A program made the translations under genes and the position numbers. Shown here one piece after another: positions 34,576 to 44,248 of a stretch of 64,000 bases of DNA. Below the pieces are notes generated by a model, which did no database searches, was not told the DNA's origin, and worked only from the letters and a program-made list of their open reading frames with translations. Every line of letters begins with the position of its first letter. The stretch's first letter is position 1. The stretch is taken from NCBI GenBank assembly GCA_030015575.1, contig JASDDO010000028.1:27073154-27137153 (forward strand), given 5' to 3'. This DNA comes from Agapanthus africanus (lineage: Eukaryota; Streptophyta; Magnoliopsida; Asparagales; Amaryllidaceae).

Positions 34576-36663
34576 TGTTGGCTATAGTGCCCTCAATTCA
34601 ATTATTGGGTCACAGGCACGTGATTGCAATGATTGAGGGAGGACCTATACCGGTAGAACAATCTTACTTGAGATGATAGTATGCTATCTGGTTTGTCTTT
34701 ATCATCGTGTATATGCTTCAGGTGACATTACAGATCACTATTACATGTTGATAGAGCCCATAGGATTCTTGCTTGACTACTAGCAGTATGATGGCGATCA
34801 TATACGTGAGAGTTGGGTGGTCTATAAGAACTTCCTTAAAGTGTCCCTAGTCATGGGAGTTTCGAGACTGGGTATCGATACTCCGAGAGTAGACTAGTGT
34901 ATACGGATCGAGACCCCGACGAGGGGCGGTGGCCGGTCTCACAAGCCATTGGTGTCAGTTGGTTCACCTAAGATATATACAGGTGCTCATTGGGTTATGA
35001 GTACACCGGACGGACTCGCCGGGAACATGCTAGTTGGTATTATATCTATTGTTAGATAGCAGTTCTCTGGTGACATGTGTATAGGCTATTTTATCGACCT
35101 GAGATCATCATTTGTCTCGTGTGAGTTCCTGCTGTGCTTTGATTACTACCCTACCACGGCTCAAAGGATTCGTGCAAACATGTTTTAGTTGGGTACAGTC
35201 CCGAACCACATGGAGGCAGTGAGCGGATCGTCAGGGGATTCGTCTCTCCTGGTATTAGGGGTTGATGTCGCGGTGTGCACGGATGGCCATCATCAGAAAT
35301 CCTTGGCCAAGGTAGTCGAGAATTACTGATCAAGGATTAGTAGTTTCTCAGGTGGTGATGGGCTTCATACTGACACTAAATATCGCGTTATTAAGGATCT
35401 GACTTTATCCACCCCCCAGACCCGATATGCGATACTCATAGACGAACGGACTGGACTGTATGGATATTATCACTGTCAGGCTCAGTAGGGGTTTCAGGAT
35501 GAGTTTGCTCGTCAGCCTCCCTTTCGCTCAATACCTGGGTAGCCGTCACGTACAGCTAGTGCCACTGACGTGCTTGTGGTTAAACCCATTGCCAGCGTAT
35601 TGACGAGTCATTAGAGTCCCACACAGAAGGTTTCCCTGGTTCGGGCGAAACGTTATAGAGGCCGTATGGTTTTATAGCAGGGTTCGATCATATACATGCA
35701 CTTCTGCACGGATCATGATCGGACGGATAATACTAGTGGGCTTTGGTTTAAGCCGAATCCTAGTATTATATTGTTGGATTACTTTCGTCTCGTTGTATTC
35801 GTATTCAGTTGGAATACGGATACAGGTATGTATATACGGATGAGGGGTATTCTTGTAATTCGTTACAAGATTTCTTTAGTTGATGCCATTTTCTTTTTGG
35901 ATTAAACATTTAGTTTAAATGTTTATTGTGAGGTGGAAAGTGTGACTGCAAGTCTTGGCTTTGTGAATTGATTCATAGAACATGCACTTGGTGACTCATG
36001 GTATTGGGTCATGTGTTGATTCATTGTGACGTGGATTGTTTTGTTTTTGCTAAGATATTTTGGTGTGGGATTTTTTGTCAGAAGATGGCTGCTCATTTTT
36101 TAGAGAATTTTTTTCTTCAAGAGCTTACGAAATATCACACACGTTTAGCAAAGCCAAAAGAACTCAAGAAAAAGAGCAGCCACTTACTTTTTCTTCACTT
36201 GCTCCTTTTCTTTTTCTTGAGTTCACACTCTTCACTTCTAGGCATCTTCTTCAACCTCCACCCTATTGTTTCATAAGTTGAGAATCCATGGGTGTATTGA
36301 GACAAAGTATTCACATAAAATCTCTACTTCATCTTGGCTATCTAGGCTAGCAAACTAGATACCCGAGTTGCTTCGGTTTTGAGGTGGGAGCCCGTATTAC
36401 CAACCTTCGACATGGATCTTCTTCGATGGAGAGAGACCAGAGATCAAACTTGATCGAGGAAGCCGCGAGGAGCTTAGGACAGAGGTTGAAGACCGAAGGA
36501 CTCAGATTGTTTGGTATAACCTCTCTAAACTCCTTTACATACATAGTTAGTGTAGGGTTAATGGTCGATCCGGGAATCGGGTTCCGTTAGCACCGGATTT
36601 CTAAAAGTTTTTGTTTCGCATTTGGCCACGGATTGATAGCCGGGGCGCTGGCGTAACCCAAAA
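34576..36663 (+). repeat. Copia E1 3' LTR
   Basis: 2088 bp, colinear with 26635-28710. Ends at CGTAACCCAAAA before the CATAC duplication; the terminal CA expected for copia LTRs is not exact. Confidence 0.92.
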
Positions 36664-36901
36664 CATACTTCATAATCAATTGTTCATGATATACATTTTT
36701 ATTTATCATTACACTTTATATTCACTTCATTTCTCGGGGACTTACCGAGCGAAAGTTCGCTGACAGGCATTCCACCCTTCTTTATTTTCTTAGAATGTTC
36801 GTCAGATATCGTGGAGACTGAGGAGGTGGACACTACCGAGGAAGAGCATGAACATATCATGACCCGGTCCTAGATTAGTTATCTTTTTCACAGTTCATGT
36901 A
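36664..36901 (+). repeat. Tekay-1 3' LTR, segment 3
   Basis: Resumes at CATACTTCATAATC after E1, colinear with 5' LTR positions about 17569-17806. It ends near TTCATGTA, where a Tekay-type LTR in the opposite orientation begins. The last 260 bp of the 5' LTR have no counterpart in the window. Confidence 0.88.
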
Positions 36902-36909
36902 TGGCACGC
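36902..36909 (-). repeat. Tekay-2 LTR, first bases before the Athila insertion
   Basis: TGGCACGC resembles the complement of a Tekay LTR end (expected TGTCACGCCC). Its last five bases (CACGC, 36905-36909) are the left target duplication of the Athila element and recur at 46014-46018, after which CCCGCTTCCCGATGTACGG continues the LTR. Confidence 0.65.
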
Positions 36910-38675
36910 TGATTGAATGTTTGATTTCCGATTATGGATGTTTTGAGAAAATAGTATTTAGAAATCACAACCAAAAATATTTTGACCGCAATCAATAACG
37001 GTGTCGGATGTAGCGCGTTAGTAAGTGCGGATCGTCCACAGGGAAAGTGAGTTCCGTTCAATTTTCGAATTAGATGAGTTGAAAATTTAAGGCAAAGAAA
37101 AGAAAACAATTCATGATTTGCATTTGAAGATCAAGAAATAAGAAAAATCTAGATCTAGAAAAGACATTAAAAACAAGATTTGAGATGTGTGATAATTTCC
37201 AACCAACAATCAAGATTAGAAGTATGGCTCGTAGGAGTAGATCGGATCTATAGATGTCATGAGATCTAAAGATTACTAATTCTTATCCATTAATGAATTG
37301 ATACTAGATCGATGCAAATTCATTGAGGTTTAAGGATCTTGTGAGGAAATTAGGGATTCCGCAACTCATCCTTTGTCCTTTCAATGGATCGCATTCAAAT
37401 TCTAGTTTCTAGTTAATCAAATGGTCAATAGTTGTTCCCTGGTTTCGAGTGAACACGATCAAGAAAGCATCATCTTAAAACTAGGTCATTAATCATTTGA
37501 TTCACTAGAATTTCCAAACATTATAAGATTTAAGAATTGTAAAAATATCTAATTCATCATCATCTAAAGATCGTCACAACTCCTACACGAGCGGAGATTA
37601 CTCAAACATCATGATCACAAATACAATCACAAATTGAGATCTAATCATTATGCTTGAATTAAAAGATAAGCAAGAATATAGAAAATTCACCTTTATTTAT
37701 CGACAAATTTCGTTACAACTCGCTTGAATTTATAAAAGGAAGGAACTAGATCGTCGATTTCGGCTTCGCTCGGCTCCTTGAGTCGCGGATCGGCGTGGAT
37801 CTCTTGCTCCGTTGGAATCCGGCGTCGCTTCTAAAGGTTGAAGTCTCTCTTGCTTGAATTGCTCTCGGGATCTTGATCTTGATTTTGAATTGGGGTTTGA
37901 ATTTGAGGCACAAGTCATGTCACTCAACTTGTAGGTTGAAGATGGTGATGATTCTTGAACATTTTGCACCCTAGATCTAGGCTCATTTTTATAGACCTCC
38001 AAATTCTAGATCTAGGATTGAAATTTGAATTCCCTCCACAAGTTAGTTAGCCAAAAGATTAAATTTCCCTCCAAAAAGTTGGTTAAGCCCAAAATTTGAA
38101 TTTCCCTCCAAGAGTTTGTTAAGCCGAGCCTTCTAGATGTGCCACGTGGAGCTTCTGGGGTCTTCTGGAAGGTTTAGCCGTTACAAATAAGCATGTGACA
38201 AAATTGGGCACTTTAATCTCCTCAAAAGGCCGCGAATCCGCGGCGCCAAGGGGGTTTGGGCCGCGGATCCGCGGCCCTTTAGTGGACTTGGAGCTTCATT
38301 TTCCTGGTGTGATCTTGGGCTGTCATATGGGCCTTTTTCTGATATTTTAATTTCTATTTGGCCTTCTGTATCACTACCAGATCTTCAGCCTTTGAGTTGG
38401 TGTATCTTTTATCAGTTCTTTTCCCAATTTTGGGCTCTGCTTCTGTGATTTCCTGCATTAGACCCCAGACAAGAGCTGCGCAATACAAGGATGATGCGAT
38501 GCCATGAAAAACACAATATTTCCCTAAAAAGTGCCGGTTTTAGTCTACAGTGCAATTAATCCAGTATTTTACATGTGTTTTGCAAATATGTGTGATATGA
38601 ATACCGGATACCTCTACTTGACTGCAAAAGGTAGGGAAATTGCCGTGTTAGAAATACAGTATTTTCGACTGATCA
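36910..38675 (-). repeat. Athila 3' LTR
   Basis: TGATTGAATGTTTGATTTCC to TTTTCGACTGATCA on the plus strand. It contains a 90-codon frame on the element's sense strand (37730-38002) rich in Arg and Ser; the other LTR has the same frame (45068-45340), which reflects LTR copying and not independent conservation. Also contains the 20-bp perfect palindrome GGGCCGCGGATCCGCGGCCC at 38258-38277. Confidence 0.95.
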
Positions 38676-38690
38676 AATTCCCCCAAACTT
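38676..38690 (-). other. Athila polypurine tract
   Basis: The minus strand reads AAGTTTGGGGGAATT immediately before the 3' LTR, the common Athila form. Confidence 0.92.
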
Positions 38691-40215
38691 ATTTTCGATC
38701 GTCTCGATCAAACTGTTTTATTAAAAAGAGAAGGAAAAAATAAAGAAAGAGAAAAGCACACTTTCGTAGGCAACACGATTGCACTGAGCACGTGCAACAA
38801 GCCTTTAAAACTCTAGGTGTCCCTAATAGGATGAGTGTTGTCTCCTGAAGGTTTTCAGCGGATTGCACCCACAAAATCCAATAATAAAAGGTAGACCATG
38901 AATATTACATTTAAAGAAAAGAATTGTAAAAGAAAAGCCTTGAAAATTAGGGTTTCCAACTAAGCTAGCTTTTCGGTTGTCATGAACCCTATCTTAATGG
39001 TCATGAAAAGATGTCAGAAATCACGTCCTCCCTCAATAAAACATCGTCTTATTCTTCATTCCTATCTTTATTCCAAACATCGATCATATCACCCTGCGTG
39101 TGTGTAAAGGACATCCCTACACCCGGAGAATTCAATTCAAGCTATCATACTCTTGCCCATCAGCTTCAGTACTTTTTAATTAGATGTGCTCACACACTTT
39201 CATGCGACCGTTAATACTTCTTGAGGTACTAACTGACCGATTACTCATGTGCTTGCTTATTTGGTGTATTTTTCTCGAGGTGCACCACCTCAGGTATAGC
39301 AGTGACTCCCAGACCAGTTGGCCTTAGGGCACTAGGTGAAAAGGCACCCTCGCTATATAATTTTTTTATTATTGCCCTTCGTGATAACAAAACCAGTGTC
39401 CATTTTTTTTCTCACCACTTCATTCATTTTTTTTCATACATCGACTTTAAGATAAGAGCATTTCAAGGTATCCTCTACTATCCCAGGCTTTAAGACGTGT
39501 GTAAGTGCGAATAGCAGGGTATCAACGTTCAAAATGTTTGGCTTTCCAGAATAGAAACTATTTTTCAGACTTATTTTTATCCTCAGATTAGTGACTTCCT
39601 CTATCTTATTAACCCTTGGGACAACGGCTCATAACTATTTATTACTAGTTCGTATAAGGAAACTTCTAATTTTCTTAGTTTTCTTAAATTTTTCTAATCT
39701 CAAGGATGTAATTGTTCACTATCTAATCTTTTATTATCTTAAATATTAAATATTTTTATATTTTGAAAATTTTGAAATTTTTATATTTTTGACTTTTTAT
39801 AGATTTTGAAATTTTTTAAATTTTTATAGGTTTTTATGAGTTTTGAAAAATTATTTACAAAAAATGATGAGCCAAAAATATGTACACAGAATCTTTATGG
39901 GTTTTGAAAAATTTTAAATTTTTATAGTTTTTAAAGAAATGTTTTGTGCTTATGCAAATGATATGCACATGATGCAAAACTAAGCACAAAGCTCCCCCAA
40001 ACTTGTTTTCAACAGTGTCCTCACTGTTGCCATATGGCTATATCTACAAAACCTATAAGCCTGAGAGGAATTTATTAATGGGGACAAAATATATAAGTGA
40101 AGACCCTCCCCCAAACTTATTTTTGACTCGAAATTTTTGTAAAAATTTTCTTTTCAAGAGCCAGAAAAATTGTTCCCCCCCTAAACTTGAGTTATGCAAT
40201 GTTAAGCTTTGAAAA
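38691..40215. other. Non-coding 3' region of the Athila element
   Basis: Between the protease frame and the 3' polypurine tract there is 1.5 kb without coding signs. Positions 39720-39960 are strongly AT-rich with repeated TTTTGAAATTTTTATA-like words. In autonomous Athila elements the pol genes precede such a region; here they are missing. Confidence 0.7.
39991..40189 (-). repeat. Three additional polypurine-tract-like sites
   Basis: Besides the true tract at 38676, the minus strand carries AAGTTTGGGGGAGC near 39991-40004, AAGTTTGGGGGAGGG near 40105-40119 and AAGTTTAGGGGGGGAA near 40173-40188. All share AAGTTT(G/A)GGGGG. They lie between the protease stop and the AT-rich 3' region. Confidence 0.75.
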
Positions 40216-41466
40216 TCACATGAGGGGGTCAAGAATCATTGGTCGATGCCAAGCTTTGCAAAGACCGAAGATCAACACCAACCATTCGAAGATTTTATCA
40301 ATGCAGTGCTCGGGTTGGTGGAAGAAGAAGTGGGGAAAGGATAAGGGGTGGAAGAGAGTGTGTGTGCGTCTCATTTTGGAGAGACGAAGCAGTGAATGTG
40401 ATGGATAACTCGCATTCTTTTTACAGTTCAGAGGAAGGGGTGGAGGTTCAATTTCAGTGATTGGGACATGATTCATCTCAATACCCGTGTTATTCAGAAA
40501 TGCGAGTTCATCAGCGCAGATCTCCTCAAAAGTTTCATCAATACCCCGAAGAATAATGTCATCACAAAGTGCGGGGTGATCTTCAGACTCTAAGAACGGT
40601 TCATAATCAGTGTTACTTGTTGACCCAGACATCTCGGTGGAAGAGTCCGTATGTGTATGATACATAGTTGGGTCAAACAACAACGTATGAAAAGAGTCAA
40701 GATCGGTATCAGGAGGATCATCAAATTCGCTGCTGTCGACATCCATTAAGTCGACAAAACAGACATGAGCAGTAGGTTCGGAGGGTACACTTCCTAACTT
40801 GTAAATGTTCAGCTTTATTGACCTATTCCCGAAAGATAAGGTTATAGAACCATTACGACAGTTGATGATAGCGTTGGAAGTGGCCAAAAAGGGGCGACCT
40901 AAAATCACCGGAATTTGATTCCGGGGGTTCTCTACAGGCTGTGTATCAAGTACAATAAAATCCACAGGGAATACGAATTCCCCGATTTTTATTAACACAT
41001 CCTCCAGTTCACCCCTAGGTTTGGTGATTGATCGGTCAGCCATCTGGAGAGTGCAATGGGCTGGTTTCAATTCTCCGATCCCTAGTTGCTCATAGACTGA
41101 GAAAGGAAGCAGGTTAACACTTGCGCCAAGGTCTAAAAGAGCACGATTGATGTGTTTATCCCCAATAGAAATCGATATCGTAGGACATCCTGGGTCCTTA
41201 CGTTTCTTTGGCAGCGGATGGATAAAAGCAGTGCTAATGCTATTGGACATGAAGACCTTCTTTGGCACTTGAGTCTTCCTCTTCCTAGTGCACAAGTCCT
41301 TAAGAATTTTCGCATAAGCGGGGACTTGTTGAATCGCATCTAGGAGAGGGATGTTGATGTTAACTTGCTTAAACATTTCCATGATCTTCTCCATATGTGG
41401 ACTCGATGTGTTAGCCCTTAACCGGTTCGGGTAAGGTGCTTTAGCAATGAGCGCTGGGTCTAGCAT
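40216..41466 (-). CDS. Athila protease region with gag C-terminal linker
   Basis: A 416-codon frame on the minus strand. Residues 1-60 are the usual Athila spacer (KAPYPNRL, VNINIPLLDAIQQVPAYAKI), which normally continues directly from gag. The retropepsin-like domain follows: active-site ALLDLGASVNLLP with Asp at about residue 112, and ILGRPFLATSNAII at about 188-201, the second conserved box. After about residue 220 an acidic tail runs to a stop at 40216, and no RT follows. It would cleave Gag during particle maturation. The frame is offset from gag by a frameshift near 41665. Its first codon is an internal Met, not a demonstrated start; translation would need to come from gag. Confidence 0.9.
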   Translation of the reverse strand: MLDPALIAKAPYPNRLRANTSSPHMEKIMEMFKQVNINIPLLDAIQQVPAYAKILKDLCTRKRKTQVPKKVFMSNSISTAFIHPLPKKRKDPGCPTISISIGDKHINRALLDLGASVNLLPFSVYEQLGIGELKPAHCTLQMADRSITKPRGELEDVLIKIGEFVFPVDFIVLDTQPVENPRNQIPVILGRPFLATSNAIINCRNGSITLSFGNRSIKLNIYKLGSVPSEPTAHVCFVDLMDVDSSEFDDPPDTDLDSFHTLLFDPTMYHTHTDSSTEMSGSTSNTDYEPFLESEDHPALCDDIILRGIDETFEEICADELAFLNNTGIEMNHVPITEIEPPPLPLNCKKNASYPSHSLLRLSKMRRTHTLFHPLSFPHFFFHQPEHCIDKIFEWLVLIFGLCKAWHRPMILDPLM

Positions 41467-41555
41467 AGGAGAAGGAAGTGGGGGTAGACATGATCCCGAA
41501 AGAGGAGTGGGGATCGTCGGTGGAGGAGTAGAAGAGGTGGGCTGAGGTGTCGAGC

Positions 41556-43046
41556 CTAGTGGGAAATGGAGAATAGACTCGTGAGAAGGCGGTGGGGTAG
41601 AAGAACAAGAATCAGAAGCAGAAGTGTGTGTGTGAGGAAAGGTCTCAGCCGGGGTGTTGATAGGATCTCAATATCATCAACTTCTTCCCCAACCTGGTTA
41701 TCCAGCACTTTACCAGATCTCAACGTGGTGATTGCATTCACATGATGTGAATAGCCAGGATTGGGTACAGGTTGAGCTGGGAGTTTCCCTTTTTCTCTCG
41801 CACTCATTTCGGCCTTAAGTTGTGCAATCTCAGCTTCCATCGTTTTGATACTCTCAGCTTGGGACGCTGAGTTTTTCTTTATCTCACCAACGGAAGGCCT
41901 AAGCTCGGCCGACACATCCATGAAATTTAACAAGAGTGATTTCATGGTTTGAGCGAATTGAGAGAACTCGTCAGAACAGGTCGACTGCATAGGATTAGAA
42001 GGTGCAGGAGTGTTGACCTGGTTTTGGAAGTTTTGTGACTGGTAGGGGTGCTGGGTGCGTTGAAGTGGTTGCTGTTGTGGTGGAGGGACCCGTTGGAAAT
42101 GATTAGGGTTTGGAACCGTGTTTTGGGATTGGTTCCAAGAAAAATTCGGGTGATTCCTCCAACCCTGATTATATGTGGAAGAAAAAGGGTCGTTTCCAGG
42201 TCTTTGAAATGCGGCATTGGTATGCTCGAGACCTCGAAACTGAGAGTTTAATGGACATTCTTCCGTCAAGTGAGAAGGATCAGAACAACACCCACATACA
42301 GTTTTGGGGAGCGACATTGGGTTTAGGGAGGCTGCTAAGAATTTGTGTTCCATAGCGTCGAGCTTCTTTTGCATTGCTGCCATCTCAGCTCGAACACCTA
42401 TGGACACGTCTATTTGGTGTACGCCACCCCTACTCGATGGCTGGGTTCCGGTCTCCCACTGTAGTGATTTTTCAGCGAACTCTTCTAAAAATTTCCATGC
42501 TTCACCATCATCCTTGGTCATAAAGGTGCCTTGATACATGTTTTCAAGGTTTTGTTTAGTGGTAGGGTTACTGCCCTCATATATGATTCGGCAAAGTTCC
42601 CATCTCGGGATGCCATGATGTGAGCATTGAACTAAAAGATCCTTGAATCGTTCAAAGTATTTAGAGAATGGTTCAACAGGAAGCTGGGAGAATTGATATA
42701 GTTTGCTACGGATTCGAGCTGTCTTTTGCATAGGGTAGAATTTCTTAAGGAATGCTGCAACGAATTCTTCCCAATTTGTGATGGAATGTGCGGTGGTGTT
42801 ATACAGCCACTTCTCGGCTGTATCGCACAAAGTAAATGGAAGAAGTCGTAGACGCATGGCATCCACAGAAAGTTGTGATGTACCCATCATTGCGCATACG
42901 TTTTCAAATTTGGTAATAAAAACGTAAGCGTCTTCAGTCTCGAGACCGTGGAATTTGGGTAGAAGGTTGATGTAGTGGGGCTTAATCTCAAAGTTATCCC
43001 CGTTGGCTGGTGGAATGGATAAGCAGGTCGAGAGAGGACCTCGCAA
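41556..43046 (-). CDS. Athila gag
   Basis: Minus-strand frame of 496 codons. Capsid part: NFEIKPHYINLLPKFHGLET, CDTAEKWLYNTTAHSITNW, FLKKFYPMQKTARIRSKLYQ and IYEGSNPTTKQNLENM, the standard Athila Gag series. A zinc knuckle CGCCSDPSHLTEEC (CX2CX4HX4C) sits at about residues 251-264, followed by a Gln/Pro-rich segment and the TLRSGKVL box near residue 440 that marks the Gag C-terminal region. The last 35 residues are out of the family frame, due to a shift near 41665. No in-frame ATG stands at the left end of the frame; the true start may lie upstream in another frame (an ATG frame runs 43225-42887) or be lost. Product would form retrotransposon particles. Confidence 0.92.
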   Translation of the reverse strand: MRGPLSTCLSIPPANGDNFEIKPHYINLLPKFHGLETEDAYVFITKFENVCAMMGTSQLSVDAMRLRLLPFTLCDTAEKWLYNTTAHSITNWEEFVAAFLKKFYPMQKTARIRSKLYQFSQLPVEPFSKYFERFKDLLVQCSHHGIPRWELCRIIYEGSNPTTKQNLENMYQGTFMTKDDGEAWKFLEEFAEKSLQWETGTQPSSRGGVHQIDVSIGVRAEMAAMQKKLDAMEHKFLAASLNPMSLPKTVCGCCSDPSHLTEECPLNSQFRGLEHTNAAFQRPGNDPFSSTYNQGWRNHPNFSWNQSQNTVPNPNHFQRVPPPQQQPLQRTQHPYQSQNFQNQVNTPAPSNPMQSTCSDEFSQFAQTMKSLLLNFMDVSAELRPSVGEIKKNSASQAESIKTMEAEIAQLKAEMSAREKGKLPAQPVPNPGYSHHVNAITTLRSGKVLDNQVGEEVDDIEILSTPRLRPFLTHTLLLLILVLLPHRLLTSLFSISH

Positions 43047-44229
43047 AGGGTAGCACCTCTCTTGGAGAGAGATGCGGGGAGGATTCTACGCACCAACGGA
43101 CGGCGGCAGAGTAGCGGTAAAGAGGTTTGATGGAGACTGATCCATCGGAGTGGGTGTGGTGAGGGGTAAAAGAAAGGTAAATGGAGAAATGGAGTTGATC
43201 GAGGGGACGCGGACAAGACGGGCACTAAAATCCCGTGTCCAGCCTATCTTGCACTAAAAGGGGTTAGTACAAGTGGCAGCGTGATTTATAATTAGGGGAA
43301 TGAAGTGAATGCGGTGTTTGTTTTGAAAAGTGATACGGATTTTGAAAATATGATGCGATCACAACAAATGCAACAAGCAATACCCTAAAATTTATGGTCA
43401 CCTAGGTCCGGCTCTAGACCGCTCCTAACTTCCAAAAGACAAGTCGCAGGATAAAATCCTCCACTGCCGCTTTGTCCTCCTGTGGCCAGGTAAGTGCCAG
43501 GTAAGTGGGAAGGTACTCCACTACGTAAGTAGTGTGCCTAATTAATAACCACTAGCCTTCGACACACTTGCCTTAGACACCACAAGAAAACATGGATAAG
43601 CAATGAATTACCCACAGCCTTCTTCTGTCCTAAATGAGCGCGACGGTCCTTAGAGTCATCTCTAGATATTTTTTTAATTAATGAGGGTAATGCGGATGCA
43701 GGTTCATGATTTTAGGGGCTTAGGAAGGGTAATGAACTCCCCACCTAATCTGGATTTGGTCGTGCCCCTTAATATCCGTATTAATTATGCAAATAACCAC
43801 AAAAATCAAAACAAGCACAATTTAATTTTTTGTAATTTACGTGCTGCGAATATTTGCAAAGAAACCTGCACAAAATGTTAATTGGAGCTAAAAAGAGGAG
43901 AAAGAAGAAGGTAAGAAAGCACCTGGAAGAAAACTTTTACAGAGAACCCTCAACAAGGCCGCGGTTCCGCCGGATATGGGCTCTATTGCCACGGAATCGC
44001 GGTGCTACAGTGAGATCACTGCACAAGATTTTTACAGAGAGCTTCTGATCACTTCCTTAGTCCTCTGGAATTCTTCAAATAATTTTCCAATTTCACAGCA
44101 AGCTCCAGATCTCCTTGCAATCAACCACAACAACACGTATTAGTATTTTGCGTGAGTTTTGATCTAAAAAATATTGATGGAATAAACTTTTCAACTCAAA
44201 TTTCAAAAAATGAACAAATAGCATACGAT
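43047..44229. other. Athila leader between primer site and gag
   Basis: About 1.2 kb on the minus strand without a supported gene. A segment near 43400-43650 (GTCGCAGGATAAAATCC and similar) is typical untranslated leader. Positions 43955-44000 contain GGCCGCGG and GCGGTTCC words related to the LTR palindromes. Confidence 0.6.
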
Positions 44230-44246
44230 CCTCGGCAACGGCGCCA
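44230..44246 (-). other. tRNA-Asp primer-binding site of the Athila element
   Basis: The minus strand reads TGGCGCCGTTGCCGAGG two bases after the 5' LTR end. This is the standard Athila primer site, complementary to a tRNA-Asp 3' end. Confidence 0.93.
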
Positions 44247-44248
44247 TT

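Larger units (their letters stand above)
26635..36663 (+). mobile_element. Copia element E1, 10.0 kb, LTRs well preserved, interior degenerate
   Basis: Two LTRs (26635-28710 and 34576-36663) begin TGTTGGCTATAGTGCCCT and end near GCGCTGGCGTAACCCA. A tRNA-Met primer site (28713-28725) and polypurine tract (34561-34575) fix plus orientation, and an exact CATAC duplication flanks the whole. Only degraded RT-RNase H is recognisable (33427-34450). Positions 28726-29639, 30521-31225 and 31990-33426 hold no gag, protease or integrase that I can identify; a copia interior of 5.9 kb should hold these, so it is either heavily mutated or replaced. Short open frames there, including 29198-29652 on both strands, lack family motifs. 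Confidence 0.9.
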
